Shown here one piece after another: positions 46,761 to 57,329 of a DNA stretch of 64,000 nt. The position numbers were made by a program, and so were the translations under genes. The DNA is from Candidatus Ruthturnera sp. Tsphm01 (GTDB taxonomy: Bacteria > Pseudomonadota > Gammaproteobacteria > PS1 > Pseudothioglobaceae). The stretch covers positions 1,245,639 through 1,309,638 of the forward strand of contig CP125320.1 in assembly GCA_030142985.1 (NCBI GenBank), written 5' to 3'. The notes beneath the pieces are model-generated. The model was not told the DNA's origin and did not search any database. It worked only from the letters and a program-made list of their open reading frames with translations. Every line of letters begins with the position of its first letter. Within the stretch, counting starts at the first letter, position 1.

Positions 46761-46808
46761 ACAACGGAAATTCTATTTTTAGCAGTGGTTAAAAATGGGA
46801 GGATTACA

Positions 46809-47005
46809 CTGAGATTGGACATATAAAAAACGATGGCAGGCTGAATCGCAATTACCTCAAAGGTGAAATGGGCGATATGCAAAATGTTATTTTATGTGCC
46901 AGTGGGCACAACTTAAGGAAGATTCTTAATAAGTTGGTAAATTCTTCTGGGGATTTTTTGTCTCAAATTTACAGAGCCTGGTTTTTGGGTTGTGGACGAG
47001 CTTAA
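46809..47005 (+). pseudogene. Degenerate IS5-like transposase, 3' part
   Basis: This is the continuation of the pseudogene at 44948-45604. After the CTGA duplication it reads IGHIKNDGRLNRNYLKGEMG, then MQNVILCASGHNLRKILNKL and ends in FLGCGRA at a stop at 47003-47005, an ordinary C-terminus for the family. The following 96 bp up to glmM contain no gene that I can see. Confidence 0.85.
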
Positions 47006-47101
47006 AAGACCAAACATAGTGCTATTAGTTGGTTAAGTTTTTGGTTTATTCAGGTTGGACTAATTATATAAAAGTCTCATAAAGAATAAGCGTTTTTTGT
47101 T

Positions 47102-48427
47102 TTATTTGAAAATATTTGCTAGTTTTTCAGCGCCTTGTTGGGCAATAACTTTATCTTTAGCTTCAACCATTACCCTTATAAGCGGCTCTGTACCTGAAAC
47201 TCGGATTAATACTCGGCCTTCATCGCCAAGTGTTTGTTCAACTTCAAGTTGGACTTGTTGTAGTTGGGTGTGATTTTCAAGGTTAATGTTTGTTTGGGTT
47301 TTGATATTAATTAAAACTTGTGGATGTTTTTCCATTGCTTGCTTTAATTCAGCAAGACTGGATTGGCTTTTTGCGAGTACTTCCAACACTTGCAAGGCAG
47401 AAATAACACCATCACCAGAGGTGGTTTTATTCAAACATATAATATGCCCTGAACCCTCACCGCCTAGTATTGAGTCACTCTTTTGCATTTGCTCCATCAC
47501 AAAGCGATCACCCACATCAGCTTCGATAAATTTAATGTCTAACTCTCTTAGTGCATGGCGCATGCCTAAGTTACTCATTTTTGTGCCAACCACTGTATTA
47601 TTAACCAGTCTACCTTGAGATTGCCAAGCTTTGGCGATAATAAATACCAGTTCGTCTCCATCAACCAGCTCGCCATTTTCATCAACCATCATTAAGCGGT
47701 CGCCATCACCATCAAAGGCAATACCCAAATCTGCTTTTGACTCTAAGACAACTTGTTGCAGGTGTTTGGTGTCGGTTGCACCACAATGTTTGTTAATATT
47801 AAAGCCATCTGGTGTGTTATTAATGATATTAATGTTTGCGCCCAATTCTGAAAATAAGCTTTGGGCAATGTGATAAGTAGCCCCATTTGCGCAATCAATG
47901 ACGATATTAAGCCCTAAAAGATTTTGTGTTCGGTCAAAAGTTGATTTGCAAAATTCGATATAACGCCCAAGTGGTTGTTCGTGCCTATGGGCTTTGCCAA
48001 TCTTATCAGCGCCTACACTAACCATAGGCTCAGCTAATTTTTTCTCAATTTCGCTTTGGTCTTGGCTGCTTAATTTAAAACCTTTGGCAGAAAAAAACTT
48101 GACACCATTGTCTTGAAAATGATTATGTGAAGCGCTAATGACTGCGCCAACACTGGCATTATAAGTTTGCGTTAAGTAGGCAACTGCAGGTGTTGGCATC
48201 GGGCCTAGTAAACCAACATCAACACCAGCAGATAAAAAACCCGCCTCAAGTGCAGATTCAAATAAATAGCCAGATACGCGGGTGTCTTTACCAATAATAA
48301 CACTAGCTTTGCCTTGTTTAGCTAATACTGAGCCAACTGCCCAGCCTAATTTTAAGAAAAAATCAGCGGTAATAGGCTCAACACCTACCTTGCCACGTAT
48401 ACCATCAGTACCAAAATAATTACCCAA
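47102..48427 (-). CDS. glmM: Phosphoglucosamine mutase
   Basis: GlmM converts glucosamine 6-phosphate to glucosamine 1-phosphate for peptidoglycan and LPS precursors. The 441-residue protein has [11 protein letters not shown] at the start, the phosphoserine loop [18 protein letters not shown], the metal-binding AFDGDGDRL and the sugar-binding GGEGSGHII. It overlaps folP by eight bases, keeping the ftsH-folP-glmM order of E. coli. Confidence 0.97.
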   Translation of the reverse strand: MGNYFGTDGIRGKVGVEPITADFFLKLGWAVGSVLAKQGKASVIIGKDTRVSGYLFESALEAGFLSAGVDVGLLGPMPTPAVAYLTQTYNASVGAVISASHNHFQDNGVKFFSAKGFKLSSQDQSEIEKKLAEPMVSVGADKIGKAHRHEQPLGRYIEFCKSTFDRTQNLLGLNIVIDCANGATYHIAQSLFSELGANINIINNTPDGFNINKHCGATDTKHLQQVVLESKADLGIAFDGDGDRLMMVDENGELVDGDELVFIIAKAWQSQGRLVNNTVVGTKMSNLGMRHALRELDIKFIEADVGDRFVMEQMQKSDSILGGEGSGHIICLNKTTSGDGVISALQVLEVLAKSQSSLAELKQAMEKHPQVLINIKTQTNINLENHTQLQQVQLEVEQTLGDEGRVLIRVSGTEPLIRVMVEAKDKVIAQQGAEKLANIFK

Positions 48428-49250
48428 TTTGTTCTCCTGCTACGCCTTGTAAAATCTTAAATGCGTCTTTAGTTTCTAAAACGTCGTGTACACGTACAAT
48501 ATTTGCACCGTTTTGAGATGCAATTATAGCGGTTGTTACGCTACCAATCATTCTTCCGTTTGTGTTTCTATTATTAAGTATACTGCCAATCATTGACTTG
48601 CGCGACATACCGACCAAAATCCTCAAACCAAAGCTTTTAAACTCGTCAAGACGACGTAGAATTTCAAGGTTGTGATTGAGTGTTTTACCAAAGCCAAAAC
48701 CTGGGTCTAGAATAATTCTATTTTGGCTAATACTAGCACCAATGCAAGCCTCAATTCTTTGATCAAAAAAGTGTTTTATTTCATCAATGATGTCTGTATA
48801 AAAAGGGTTGTTTTGCATTGTTTTAGGGTTGCCTTGCATGTGCATAAGACACACATCCTTGCCAGTTGATGCTGCCACTTCAAGGGATGATTTGGCTTGC
48901 AAGGCACGTACATCATTAATCATACTTGCCCCTGCTTCAGTAGCAAGTTGCATGATTTTTGCTTTTGAAGTATCAATGGAAATTGGTACACTGATTAACT
49001 TGGATAATGCTTTAATAACGTGAATAACACGACCGATTTCGTCATCAATTGATACTTGTGGTGCATCTGGCCTGGTTGATTCGCCACCAATATCAATCAT
49101 ATCAGCACCTTGGTCAATCATTAGTTGAGCCTGATTAATGGCTTTGTCAATAGCAAGATATTGACCGCCATCTGAAAAAGAATCGGGCGTTATATTGAGC
49201 ACACCCATAATCATTGTATTAGAAGATTGCATTGTTATGTGGCTGGGCAA
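48420..49250 (-). CDS. folP: Dihydropteroate synthase
   Basis: FolP condenses p-aminobenzoate with a pterin diphosphate in folate synthesis. The 276-residue protein has [30 protein letters not shown] and [18 protein letters not shown], all DHPS signatures. It lies 23 bp after ftsH and overlaps glmM, so the three genes are likely one transcript. Confidence 0.96.
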   Translation of the reverse strand: MPSHITMQSSNTMIMGVLNITPDSFSDGGQYLAIDKAINQAQLMIDQGADMIDIGGESTRPDAPQVSIDDEIGRVIHVIKALSKLISVPISIDTSKAKIMQLATEAGASMINDVRALQAKSSLEVAASTGKDVCLMHMQGNPKTMQNNPFYTDIIDEIKHFFDQRIEACIGASISQNRIILDPGFGFGKTLNHNLEILRRLDEFKSFGLRILVGMSRKSMIGSILNNRNTNGRMIGSVTTAIIASQNGANIVRVHDVLETKDAFKILQGVAGEQIG

Positions 49251-49273
49251 TGTTCAAAAACAGGAAAAGAAAA

Positions 49274-51196
49274 TTAAGCGACTTGTTCGGTAGAGCCCCC
49301 ACTTAATGGCTTTTCATTAGAATTTTTATTGCCATTATCCAATTCAACACCCGAACCCAACTCGGTAGAGGCAACATCAGAATCAACAATTACGGCTGGT
49401 TCACGTATTGGTTTTCTGTTCATCAAATCGTCAATTTGCTCTTTATCAATGGTCTCAAACTCCATCAAGGTTTTACTCATTTCAATTAAGATGTCTTTAT
49501 TGTCTTTTAGAATTTTTGAAGCTATTTGATAATTGCTGTCAATAATTTTACGAATTTCAACATCAATAGTTTTAAAGGCATCTTCTGAAATGTGCTTGTG
49601 TTTGGTAACTTGTCGACCTAAAAATACTTCACCCTCTTCTTCACCATACGCTAAAGGTCCTAGTGTCTCAGACATGCCCCATTGTTTTACCATTTTGTGT
49701 GCAATTTCTGTTGCACGCTCAATATCATTACTTGCGCCAGTGGTTACGCTATCTGCGCCGTAAATTAACTCTTCTGCAATTCGCCCACCAAAAAGTGAAG
49801 CCACTTGAGAATTTAGCTTGCGCTTAGAGATGCTATAACTGTCTTTTTCTGGTAAAAACATGGTCACGCCTAATGCTCTACCCCTTGGAATGATACTTAC
49901 TTTATACACAGGGTCATGCTCAGGAACTAGTCGACCCACAATAGCATGACCTGCTTCATGATAAGCGGTCATTTCTTTCTCGGTTTCATCCATGGCCATA
50001 GATTTACGTTCAGAACCCATCATAATTTTATCTTTGGCTTTTTCAAACTCTTGCATACCAACCAATTTTTTGTCCTTGCCTGCTGCAATTAACGCAGCCT
50101 CATTAGTCAAATTGGCAAGATCTGCACCAGAAAACCCCGGCGTACCTTTGGCAATGTTGATTGATTTAACATTTTTTGCAATAGGTAATTTTAGCATGTG
50201 TATTTTTAAAATCGCATCACGACCATTAATATCAGGCAAGCCTACCGTAACTTGGCGATCAAAACGACCCGGTCTTAATAAAGCAGGATCTAACACGTCT
50301 GGTCTATTGGTTGCGGCAATCACAATCACACCTTCAGAGCCTTCAAAGCCATCCATTTCAACCAGCATTTGGTTTAGTGTTTGCTCACGCTCATCATGGC
50401 CACCGCCCATGCCAGCGCCACGTTGGCGACCCACAGCATCAATTTCATCAATAAAGATAATGCAAGGTGCATTTTTCTTTGCTTGTTCAAACATGTCACG
50501 AACACGTGATGCACCGACACCGACAAACATTTCTACAAAATCAGAGCCTGAAATAAAGAAAAATGGCACATCGGCTTCACCCGCAATCGCTTTGGCTAAT
50601 AAAGTTTTTCCCGTTCCTGGAGGGCCTACTAAAAGCACACCTTTAGGGATTTTTCCGCCTACTTTGGTGAATTTTCCAGGGTTGGATAAAAAATCTACCA
50701 GTTCACTCACATCATCTTTAGCCTCATCAACACCTGCTACATCATCAAAAGTAGTGTCAGATTCATCTTTAGTAATTAGGCGCGCTTTAGATTTTCCAAA
50801 ACTCATTGGATTCTTTCCACCCATAGCGCCACCAGCGCCCTTCATAGTGTAAAGAACAACGCCAATTAATAATAAAATTGGCGCTAAAGAAATAATTAAT
50901 TGCTTGAAAAATCCGTCTTTTTCAGGTGGCTTAGCAACCACGTTAACGCCGTTGTTCAATAAATCGCCCATTAAGCCTAAATCACCTGGGCTATAAGTTG
51001 AAAATTGCTCACCACCAGCGCCCACACCAGTAATATTACTACCAGCAATCGTTACTTGAGACACATCGCCTTGCTTAACACTTTGAATAAACTGAGAATA
51101 AGTAATGTCGTTTTTTTGATCGCCTATTTGGAACTGATTAAAAATCGAAGTAAGGACACTGCCTAAAACCAACCAAAGTAATAAATTCTTAAACAT
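49274..51196 (-). CDS. ftsH: ATP-dependent zinc metalloprotease FtsH
   Basis: FtsH degrades membrane and regulatory proteins. The start is [15 protein letters not shown] at 51196 (640 residues); a frame 28 codons longer is not supported. Two membrane segments ([15 protein letters not shown] and [19 protein letters not shown]) bracket a periplasmic domain, followed by Walker [13 protein letters not shown], Walker [10 protein letters not shown], the second region of homology and the zinc motif HEAGH. The C-terminus is acidic and Asn/Ser-rich. It heads ftsH-folP-glmM, and lptE is divergent. Confidence 0.97.
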   Translation of the reverse strand: MFKNLLLWLVLGSVLTSIFNQFQIGDQKNDITYSQFIQSVKQGDVSQVTIAGSNITGVGAGGEQFSTYSPGDLGLMGDLLNNGVNVVAKPPEKDGFFKQLIISLAPILLLIGVVLYTMKGAGGAMGGKNPMSFGKSKARLITKDESDTTFDDVAGVDEAKDDVSELVDFLSNPGKFTKVGGKIPKGVLLVGPPGTGKTLLAKAIAGEADVPFFFISGSDFVEMFVGVGASRVRDMFEQAKKNAPCIIFIDEIDAVGRQRGAGMGGGHDEREQTLNQMLVEMDGFEGSEGVIVIAATNRPDVLDPALLRPGRFDRQVTVGLPDINGRDAILKIHMLKLPIAKNVKSINIAKGTPGFSGADLANLTNEAALIAAGKDKKLVGMQEFEKAKDKIMMGSERKSMAMDETEKEMTAYHEAGHAIVGRLVPEHDPVYKVSIIPRGRALGVTMFLPEKDSYSISKRKLNSQVASLFGGRIAEELIYGADSVTTGASNDIERATEIAHKMVKQWGMSETLGPLAYGEEEGEVFLGRQVTKHKHISEDAFKTIDVEIRKIIDSNYQIASKILKDNKDILIEMSKTLMEFETIDKEQIDDLMNRKPIREPAVIVDSDVASTELGSGVELDNGNKNSNEKPLSGGSTEQVA

Positions 51197-51347
51197 AATA
51201 TAAAAAATATTGTAAAAAAAATAAGAGGGACAACTATACCCTATTGCACACTTATATATAGTTTGATAGCGTTTTTTCAAGGTTTATCTACAAATAAATT
51301 TAAATTCTGTCATAATTCTTAACTTTATTAAAAAATACTTTAGAATC

Positions 51348-51800
51348 ATGTCAAAAATCAATTTATTAGTCGCTACTATTGTCGTAACACTCCTTGGTTC
51401 TTGCGGGTTTCATACGCCATATAAAAACTCAGCAATAAACGCCTCTATTGCTAGTAGCCATAATAATACTTTTGTTGATGAATTACAAAAGCGCTTTAAT
51501 CAAAACATACCTCAAACTCTAGTTATTCAAGTGGGTGCTGAAAATCAAAATCAACGCACAGCTTCATACACTCTAAGTAATAAAGCTAGTAGCTACACAC
51601 TCAGCCTAAGCGTACCCATCAAGGTATTTAATCAGCACAACAAACTACTATTATTCCAAACTTTCAGTGCTAATACACACCTGAGTAAGATGGATGAATC
51701 CCAAGCAGACAGGCTACAAATTGAAGAGGGTTACCAGCAATTGCGCCATTTAATTATCAAACAGTTATTAAGAAAATTAGCCAAACTTAATGAAAATTAA
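51348..51800 (+). CDS. lptE: LPS-assembly lipoprotein LptE
   Basis: LptE plugs the LptD channel that inserts lipopolysaccharide into the outer membrane. The 150-residue protein has a lipoprotein signal (LVATIVVTLLGSC) followed by GFHTPYKN, and the beta-alpha pattern expected of the family. Sequence conservation is low, so the identification rests partly on position: it overlaps holA by 11 bases, the usual lptE-holA pair. leuS, which often precedes it, is absent. Confidence 0.85.
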   Translation: MSKINLLVATIVVTLLGSCGFHTPYKNSAINASIASSHNNTFVDELQKRFNQNIPQTLVIQVGAENQNQRTASYTLSNKASSYTLSLSVPIKVFNQHNKLLLFQTFSANTHLSKMDESQADRLQIEEGYQQLRHLIIKQLLRKLAKLNEN

Positions 51801-52809
51801 ACCGCAGCAACTTAATACTCAATTAGCCAACAAACTTGATGCTATTTATTTTGTCTTTGGTGCGGAAATATTACTCATTGAACAAAGTTTAGCGCAAATA
51901 AACAAGACAGCAAAACAGGCTGGGTTTAACGAAAAAGCAAGCTTTGAAATTGATACTAATTTTGATTGGAATCAAATCTTTGGAGAAATTTCAGCCGCTT
52001 CGCTTTTTTCACCAAAGCGCATCATTAAATGCCGATTAAAGACAGGGAAAATTGGCATTAAAGGCGCCAAAGCATTGAGAGAAATTGCCAGCACCTTGCC
52101 TGATGATATCTTGTTGATTGTTTCCACTGGTAAGTTGGACATGGCGCAGCAAAAAAGCAAATGGTTCAAAACACTAGAACAACTTGGTAGTGTTGTTCAG
52201 CATTTTGAAGTGCAAAGTAATTATTTGGTTGGCTGGATTGCAAATCATATGGCAGAATTAGGACTTGAAGCCAATATAGAAATTGCACAAAGTATTGCTT
52301 TTTACACAGAAGGCAATTTGACTGCCTCTATGCAGGAAATTCAAAAACTAAAAATGGCTTATCCAAATGGAAAAATCAACACACAAGAATATCTTAAACA
52401 GGCCAACCAACAATCTAAATACACCATTTATGGCTTAATTGATGCGGCTTTATTTGGCAATAGTAATCAGGTTAATAAAATTTATCAAACCTTAATTTCT
52501 GATACAGCTATGCCAATTCAACTAAGCAGTTCCTTGTACCGAGAAATTAAATCAATGATTGAGATGTCGGTTGAACTTAGACAGGTGAAAGATATTAATA
52601 CAGTCTTGCAAAACCATCGAGTTTGGGATAAAAGAAAAACTGTTATTACTAATGCATTAAAACGCCACCCTTATCAGCATTTGCAAAAATTATTATTATT
52701 ACTAGGGCGTATTGACCGCTCAATTAAAGGCATGGATAATCTTAATGTCATTGATGAATTACACACATTATTACTAAGCTTAGCTGGGAAAACACAATGG
52801 ACTCAATAA
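51790..52809 (+). CDS. holA: DNA polymerase III subunit delta
   Basis: The delta subunit opens the beta clamp within the clamp loader. The 339-residue protein has the family-typical [18 protein letters not shown] at the N-terminus, [20 protein letters not shown] and a helical C-terminal domain ([10 protein letters not shown]). The clamp itself, DnaN, is encoded at the right end of the window. holA overlaps lptE by 11 bp and proA by 13 bp. Confidence 0.92.
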   Translation: MKIKPQQLNTQLANKLDAIYFVFGAEILLIEQSLAQINKTAKQAGFNEKASFEIDTNFDWNQIFGEISAASLFSPKRIIKCRLKTGKIGIKGAKALREIASTLPDDILLIVSTGKLDMAQQKSKWFKTLEQLGSVVQHFEVQSNYLVGWIANHMAELGLEANIEIAQSIAFYTEGNLTASMQEIQKLKMAYPNGKINTQEYLKQANQQSKYTIYGLIDAALFGNSNQVNKIYQTLISDTAMPIQLSSSLYREIKSMIEMSVELRQVKDINTVLQNHRVWDKRKTVITNALKRHPYQHLQKLLLLLGRIDRSIKGMDNLNVIDELHTLLLSLAGKTQWTQ

Positions 52810-54056
52810 AAAATTTAATCACCGCGCTGGGTGAAAATGCAAAAAATGCTGCAAAAACATTGCACAGTGCTACAATGGCAGTTAAAAATAGCGCACTAAT
52901 CAATATTGCTAGTCAAATTGACCAAAACAGAGCGAGCATACTTGAGGCTAACGAGAAAGACCTTACCAATGGCAAAGATAAAGGGTTGGAAGTGGCGCTA
53001 CTTGATAGGCTCATGCTTGATGATGAGCGTCTTAATGGTATTATTGAAAGTCTGAATCAAATTGTCAATCTGTCAGACCCTGTTGGTGAAATTACAGATT
53101 TAAAATACCAACCAAGTGGCATTCAAGTGGGTAAGATGCGCGTACCACTCGGTGTATTGGGGATTATTTATGAATCTCGTCCTAATGTCACTATTGATGC
53201 TGCGGCACTTTGTTTAAAATCAGGCAATAGTGTTATTCTACGTGGTGGGTCAGAAGCTGTTCACTCCAATCATGCGCTTTATGCTTGTGTCAAGCAAGGC
53301 ATAACACAAGCAGGTCTTAATGAAAATTGCGCACAACTCATTGACACTCAAGATCGTGAAGCTGTTATTGAGTTGGTTAAAGCAAGTGATTATGTTGATG
53401 CTATTATTCCTAGGGGCGGTAAAGGCTTGGTTGAAGCCATTAGTAACAGTGCCAAAGTGCCTGTTATCAAACATTTAGATGGCCTTTGCCATACTTACAT
53501 TGATAAAGATGCCGACACACAAAAAGCCATCAGCATTGCCTTTAATGCCAAAACACGCCGTTATGGTGTGTGTAATGCCACTGAAACCTTGCTAATTCAC
53601 AGTTCGGCAGTAGGTAGAATATTGCCCGAACTGATTGCGCAATACTTAGCAAAAGGAGTGGAATTACGTGGCTGTGAAGAGACTATAAAGCTGTCAAATA
53701 AAATCATTACAGCCACCGAAAAAGACTGGGATACAGAATATTTAGATGCAATTTTATCCATTCGTATTGTCAACACAATGAGTGATGCCATTAAACATAT
53801 TGATAAGCATAGCTCAGGTCATACTGAATCAATCGTGAGTGAAAACTACACTCGTTCACGTCGTTTTATTACCGAAGTAGATTCTGCTTCAGTCATGATT
53901 AATGCATCCACTGGCTTTGCCGATGGTTTTGAATATGGCTTAGGTGCAGAAATCGGTACCAGTACTGACAAATTCCACGTGCGTGGTCCTGTTGGCCTGG
54001 AAGGATTGACTTCACAAAAATTTATCGTCCTAGGTGACGGACATATCAGGCAATAA
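52797..54056 (+). CDS. proA: Gamma-glutamyl phosphate reductase
   Basis: ProA reduces glutamyl 5-phosphate to the semialdehyde for proline synthesis. The 419-residue protein has [35 protein letters not shown] and the catalytic Cys in [15 protein letters not shown], and ends [20 protein letters not shown]. Its start overlaps the end of holA by 13 bases. In several gammaproteobacteria holA is followed by nadD, so this linkage to proA is of note. Confidence 0.96.
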   Translation: MDSIKNLITALGENAKNAAKTLHSATMAVKNSALINIASQIDQNRASILEANEKDLTNGKDKGLEVALLDRLMLDDERLNGIIESLNQIVNLSDPVGEITDLKYQPSGIQVGKMRVPLGVLGIIYESRPNVTIDAAALCLKSGNSVILRGGSEAVHSNHALYACVKQGITQAGLNENCAQLIDTQDREAVIELVKASDYVDAIIPRGGKGLVEAISNSAKVPVIKHLDGLCHTYIDKDADTQKAISIAFNAKTRRYGVCNATETLLIHSSAVGRILPELIAQYLAKGVELRGCEETIKLSNKIITATEKDWDTEYLDAILSIRIVNTMSDAIKHIDKHSSGHTESIVSENYTRSRRFITEVDSASVMINASTGFADGFEYGLGAEIGTSTDKFHVRGPVGLEGLTSQKFIVLGDGHIRQ

Positions 54057-54061
54057 AAAAC

Positions 54062-55246
54062 ATGGATATAGAACAAGCACTGGCTGTTTTTGCGCGTGGC
54101 ACTGATGAGATATTGCCATTTGATGAACTCAAGAAAAAACTCAAGAAAAACAAACCACTACGCATCAAAGCTGGTTTTGACCCAACCGCGCCTGATTTAC
54201 ATTTAGGACATACGGTTTTAATCAATAAACTCAAGCAATTACAAGATTTGGGGCATAAAATATTGTTTTTAATTGGCGATTTCACCGCCATGATTGGCGA
54301 CCCAACAGGCAAGAGTAAAACCCGCCCACCACTTTCACGAGAACAGATTCAAGAAAACGCCAAAAGCTACACCAAACAAGTATTCAAAATCTTAGATAAA
54401 GACAAAACCACGGTCGTGTTTAACTCGCAGTGGATGGATAAAATGACATCAATGGAATTTATCCAACTCGCCAGTAAGCAAACGGTTGCTAGAATGTTAG
54501 AACGCGATGATTTTTCCAAACGCTACAAATCAGGTCAAGCTATTTCTACCCACGAATTCTTATATCCTTTGGTTCAAGGCAATGATTCTGTTGAATTAAA
54601 AAGCGATGTAGAAATCGGTGGTACGGATCAAAAATTTAACTTATTAGTGGGCAGAGAACTACAAAAACAAGCAGGACAAGAGCAACAAGTTATCCTTACC
54701 ATGCCGATTTTAGAAGGCTTGGACGGCGTGCAAAAAATGTCAAAATCTTTAGACAATTACATCGGTATTGATGATGCGCCTGATGAAATGTTTGGAAAAA
54801 TCATGTCAATTTCTGATGAGTTAATGTGGCGTTATTTTGAGTTGTTAAGTTTCCAAAATTTAGAAGCAATTGTTGATTTAAAACAAGCAATGACACAGGG
54901 TAAAAATCCAAGAGATATTAAATTTATCCTAGCTGATGAGATCATCACCCGCTTTCATAATTCTAATGTCGCCAAACAAGCGCAGCAAAATTTTATTGAC
55001 CGCTTTAGTAAAAATCAAATGCCTGATGAAATGGATGAATTCAGCTTTAAAGCTGGCATAAAAATTGCCAATTTACTCAAAGATGCTGGACTTTGTCCCA
55101 GCACCTCAAATGCCTACCAAATGATTAAACAAGGTGGCGCTAAAATCAATGGCGAAAAAATCATAGACAAAAACCTTGAGCCAGAGACTGGTACAAACGT
55201 TTATCAAGTAGGCAAACGCAAATTCGCAAGAGTGACAATTCAATAA
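54062..55246 (+). CDS. tyrS: Tyrosine-tRNA ligase
   Basis: TyrRS charges tRNA-Tyr. The 394-residue protein has the HIGH-like [33 protein letters not shown], and the KMSKS motif in [11 protein letters not shown], with an S4 domain at the C-terminus ([10 protein letters not shown]). It is of the TyrZ-like long form. The ssrA promoter overlaps its last codons. Confidence 0.96.
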   Translation: MDIEQALAVFARGTDEILPFDELKKKLKKNKPLRIKAGFDPTAPDLHLGHTVLINKLKQLQDLGHKILFLIGDFTAMIGDPTGKSKTRPPLSREQIQENAKSYTKQVFKILDKDKTTVVFNSQWMDKMTSMEFIQLASKQTVARMLERDDFSKRYKSGQAISTHEFLYPLVQGNDSVELKSDVEIGGTDQKFNLLVGRELQKQAGQEQQVILTMPILEGLDGVQKMSKSLDNYIGIDDAPDEMFGKIMSISDELMWRYFELLSFQNLEAIVDLKQAMTQGKNPRDIKFILADEIITRFHNSNVAKQAQQNFIDRFSKNQMPDEMDEFSFKAGIKIANLLKDAGLCPSTSNAYQMIKQGGAKINGEKIIDKNLEPETGTNVYQVGKRKFARVTIQ

Positions 55247-55260
55247 AAAAGTGTTATAAT
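55232..55260 (+). promoter_or_regulatory. Sigma-70 promoter of ssrA
   Basis: GTGACA at 55232-55237 and TATAAT at 55255-55260 are exactly 17 bp apart; the -35 lies inside the end of tyrS. The mature tmRNA begins at about 55271. Confidence 0.8.
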
Positions 55261-55270
55261 CCTCGCTTTT

Positions 55271-55617
55271 GGGGATGACATGGCTTCGACGAGGAGTTGG
55301 ATCTCAAGGATGCATGCCGAGGATAAAGACAACTCGTAAAATACGCTTTAAAAAGATAGTTGCAAACGAAAACAACTACGCTCTAGCTGCATAGCTAGCC
55401 GTCACTTAGAGGGTGTCTGTACTTTTAGGATGACGGTCGCTCACAGACTCGCTAGGATTATTTTTTTCACATAATTCGGTTAAAACTTGTTGGGAATCGC
55501 CACTTACATCCCTGATGGTCGGGTGGTAAGTGGCTAACTAAAATAGACCAAGCTAAGCATGTAGACTTCTTGTTTGAAAGTTTTCGGACGCGGGTTCAAT
55601 TCCCGCCATCTCCACCA
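55271..55617 (+). ncRNA. ssrA: Transfer-messenger RNA (tmRNA)
   Basis: tmRNA rescues stalled ribosomes and tags the nascent chain for degradation. The 5' end GGGGATGACATGGCTTCGAC and the 3' end, a T-arm (CGCGGGTTCAATTCCCG) followed by CCATCTCCACCA, form the tRNA-like domain. The tag frame begins with GCA at 55362 and encodes ANENNYALAA before TAG at 55392-55394. Pseudoknot regions lie between. The gene is a common integration site for P4-type elements, and a piece of such an integrase begins 63 bp downstream. Confidence 0.97.
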
Positions 55618-55680
55618 ATATTACATATTACCACGTATCATAATATCTAAATACCCTTACTACATAGTTCTATTCACAAT

Positions 55681-55773
55681 ATGTTGACTGATACTAAAGT
55701 TAGGAATCTTAAGCCTAGAGCTACGAAATTTGGAAGATATGGCGAGGCTGATTCAAATGGTCTAACTGTTTAG
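55681..55773 (+). pseudogene. P4-type tyrosine recombinase, N-terminal fragment
   Basis: This 30-codon frame reads MLTDTKVRNLKPRATKFGRY then GEADSNGLTV, the typical opening of P4-family integrases (M.LTDT.VRN.KP). It starts 63 bp after ssrA, the place where such integrases sit when their element uses ssrA as attachment site. The frame is cut by the IS481-type end TTTAGTCCCATACAATAATG, which supplies the stop. A C-terminal piece of a P4-type integrase lies at 43165-43254. Confidence 0.8.
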
Positions 55774-55788
55774 TCCCATACAATAATG
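55769..55788. repeat. Solo end of the IS481-type element
   Basis: TTTAGTCCCATACAATAATG is identical to the left end of the IS481-type element at 43260-43279. No transposase follows. It joins the integrase fragment to a piece of another insertion sequence. Confidence 0.75.
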
Positions 55789-56004
55789 GGAAGTATTTTC
55801 CAAAAATAAATCAGGTTTATCCTGATATTTTTGAATAATAATATCATAGCCCTCATTGACCATTAGTTTGACATAATCTAGTTTTAGTTCAACCGTGAAT
55901 ATTACACGCTGCTTTCTGGTTTTTACTTGTGTCATTTGTTGGCCTCCTTATATTTTGTATTATAAGGCTATCTTTGTGTCCAAGTTTGTCAGGCCACTAC
56001 AAAC
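55789..56004 (-). pseudogene. Fragment of a second IS3-type element (start of orfA)
   Basis: On the minus strand a start at 55935, preceded by AAGGAGG, encodes MTQVKTRKQRVIFTVELKLD then YVKLMVNEGY, matching the first helix of IS3-family orfA proteins. It then diverges into unrelated sequence and ends at the IS481 end. The region from 55936 to about 56004 (TGTAGTGGCCTGACAAACTT inward) looks like the upstream terminus of that element. It differs from the IS3 copies at 13672 and 45605. Confidence 0.6.
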
Positions 56005-56024
56005 AAACTGTGTTGAGAACAGCT

Positions 56025-56102
56025 TGTTAACCTTTACAAAGCTTTGCTCACCGGTAAATTGGGAACGTAGCGAGTAATTTATCCGCGTGCAGTAACTTGT
56101 TA
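56025..56102 (-). other. attC-like site after the PLP-enzyme gene
   Basis: On the minus strand, TAACAAG directly follows the stop codon of the PLP gene. After it come TTACTGCACGCGG, ATAAATT, a loop, AATTTACCGGTGAGC and finally GTTAACA at the other end (56025-56031). The inner GCACGCGGATAAATT and the complement of AATTTACCGGTGAGC match imperfectly, as in larger attC sites of the Vibrio type. Total length is 78 bp. Orientation matches the gene before it. Confidence 0.6.
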
Positions 56103-57290
56103 TTACTTAGCTAGGATGTTTTTTAAAACATCCACAAAGTGGTCAATTTCTTCATTGGTATTGAAGTAGTGAACAGATGCTCTGACGACTTCTTTTAAGC
56201 CTCTTTTTTCAAAAGAGACTAAGTTACCAGAGCCTTTTGAGGTTGATACGTTAATTCGCTGCTTAGATAAGGCCTGCTTGATTGCTACTGGCTCTAGTTG
56301 ATCTGCGGTAAAAGTTATGATACCGCATTTTTCTACTCCATCATCGGTTGAATGGATTCCATCAATCTGTGATAGTTTTTGGCGCAGATTGTCAGCTAGC
56401 GGGTATATTCGTTTTTGTATCGCATCTAGATCCCAGGACAAAGCATAGTCAATCGCAACCCCTAGGGCATATTTACCAGCACAGTATTGTTCCCAATTTT
56501 CAAAGCGTTTACTATCTGGGCGGATGAGGTATTCTGTGGGAGAGATGAGTTCTGCAGCGTGTTGGTCTAGTATGGGTGGTTCTAATTTATTTAAGAGTGA
56601 GTTTCTTACGAATAACAGGCCTGTTCCCCTTGGCCCTCTAAGGTATTTTCTACCAGTGATACAAAGTACGTCACAACCTATTTCTTCAACGTCGATGGGC
56701 ATGTGCCCGACACTTTGACAGGAATCTAGAATGTAAGGAATGCCCGCAGCGTTGGCTATTTTCCCTACAGCTTTAGCTGGATTAACCAGACCTCCACCTG
56801 TGGGTATATGCGTGATAGAAATGAGTTTAACTTTTTCATCAATCATATTAGACAGGGCGTTTACATCTATTTGCCCAAATTCATCATTCGGCACAAATAT
56901 GACATCTACACCAAAGCGTTTCGCTTGCTGTAGATAAGCAATTACATTGCTGCCGTATTCTGCGATGGTGGTTAAGATTTTGTCACCAGGGTTGAACTTA
57001 AAGGAGTAGAAAGCCATATCCCATGCACGCGTTGCATTTTCGACATAAGCAATTTCACTAGGCGAACAATTCAAGAGTTTTGCAGCAGATAAATAGATAC
57101 TATTTAGTGATTCTGCGTATAAATTTTCTGCCTCATAGCCACCAATTTGTTCTTCTTTATTTAGATATTCATGTAGTGCTTTACTGACAGGGGTTGGCAT
57201 TAAAGAAGCACCAGCATTATTGAAATGGATAAGGTCAATGCAAGCAGCCGTTTCTTCTCTAGCACGTTTAATGTCGAAAGTATTTATCAT
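56103..57290 (-). CDS. Aminotransferase class V / cysteine desulfurase-like PLP enzyme (cassette gene)
   Basis: The 395-residue protein begins INTFDIKRAREETAACIDLI and contains FNNAGASLMP, the PLP-contacting YILDSCQSVGHMPID with Asp189 and Gln192, and the Schiff-base Lys in CITGRKYLRGPRGTG (Lys215). These match the fold-type I class V family that includes cysteine desulfurases, isopenicillin N epimerase-like and EgtE-like C-S lyases. The substrate cannot be fixed. attC-like sites follow it and precede it, so it appears to be a gene cassette. Confidence 0.85.
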   Translation of the reverse strand: MINTFDIKRAREETAACIDLIHFNNAGASLMPTPVSKALHEYLNKEEQIGGYEAENLYAESLNSIYLSAAKLLNCSPSEIAYVENATRAWDMAFYSFKFNPGDKILTTIAEYGSNVIAYLQQAKRFGVDVIFVPNDEFGQIDVNALSNMIDEKVKLISITHIPTGGGLVNPAKAVGKIANAAGIPYILDSCQSVGHMPIDVEEIGCDVLCITGRKYLRGPRGTGLLFVRNSLLNKLEPPILDQHAAELISPTEYLIRPDSKRFENWEQYCAGKYALGVAIDYALSWDLDAIQKRIYPLADNLRQKLSQIDGIHSTDDGVEKCGIITFTADQLEPVAIKQALSKQRINVSTSKGSGNLVSFEKRGLKEVVRASVHYFNTNEEIDHFVDVLKNILAK

Positions 57291-57329
57291 TTAATTTTGG
57301 CTACTCTATTGGTTTTTTTAATATAACGG

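Larger units (their letters stand above)
45605..46808 (+). mobile_element. IS3-family element, copy 2 (1204 bp), CTGA target duplication
   Basis: Ends TGTAATCCTCCCA (45605) and TGGGAGGATTACA (46808) enclose orfA and orfB. The 4-bp sequence CTGA flanks both sides (45601-45604 and 46809-46812), a clean target duplication. Removing the element and one CTGA restores the transposase frame as AIEPEIGHIKND, which proves insertion into a pre-existing gene. A 4-bp duplication fits the IS407-like branch of the family (inference). Confidence 0.95.

Noticed and set aside
49992-50852. Open frame of 286 codons on the plus strand inside ftsH
   Set aside because: It is antisense to the conserved FtsH AAA+ domain, with the Ser/Pro-rich composition of a shadow frame.
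55895-56077. Open frame of 60 codons on the plus strand after ssrA
   Set aside because: It runs across an IS3 end and the attC-like palindrome, lacks an RBS and resembles no protein.
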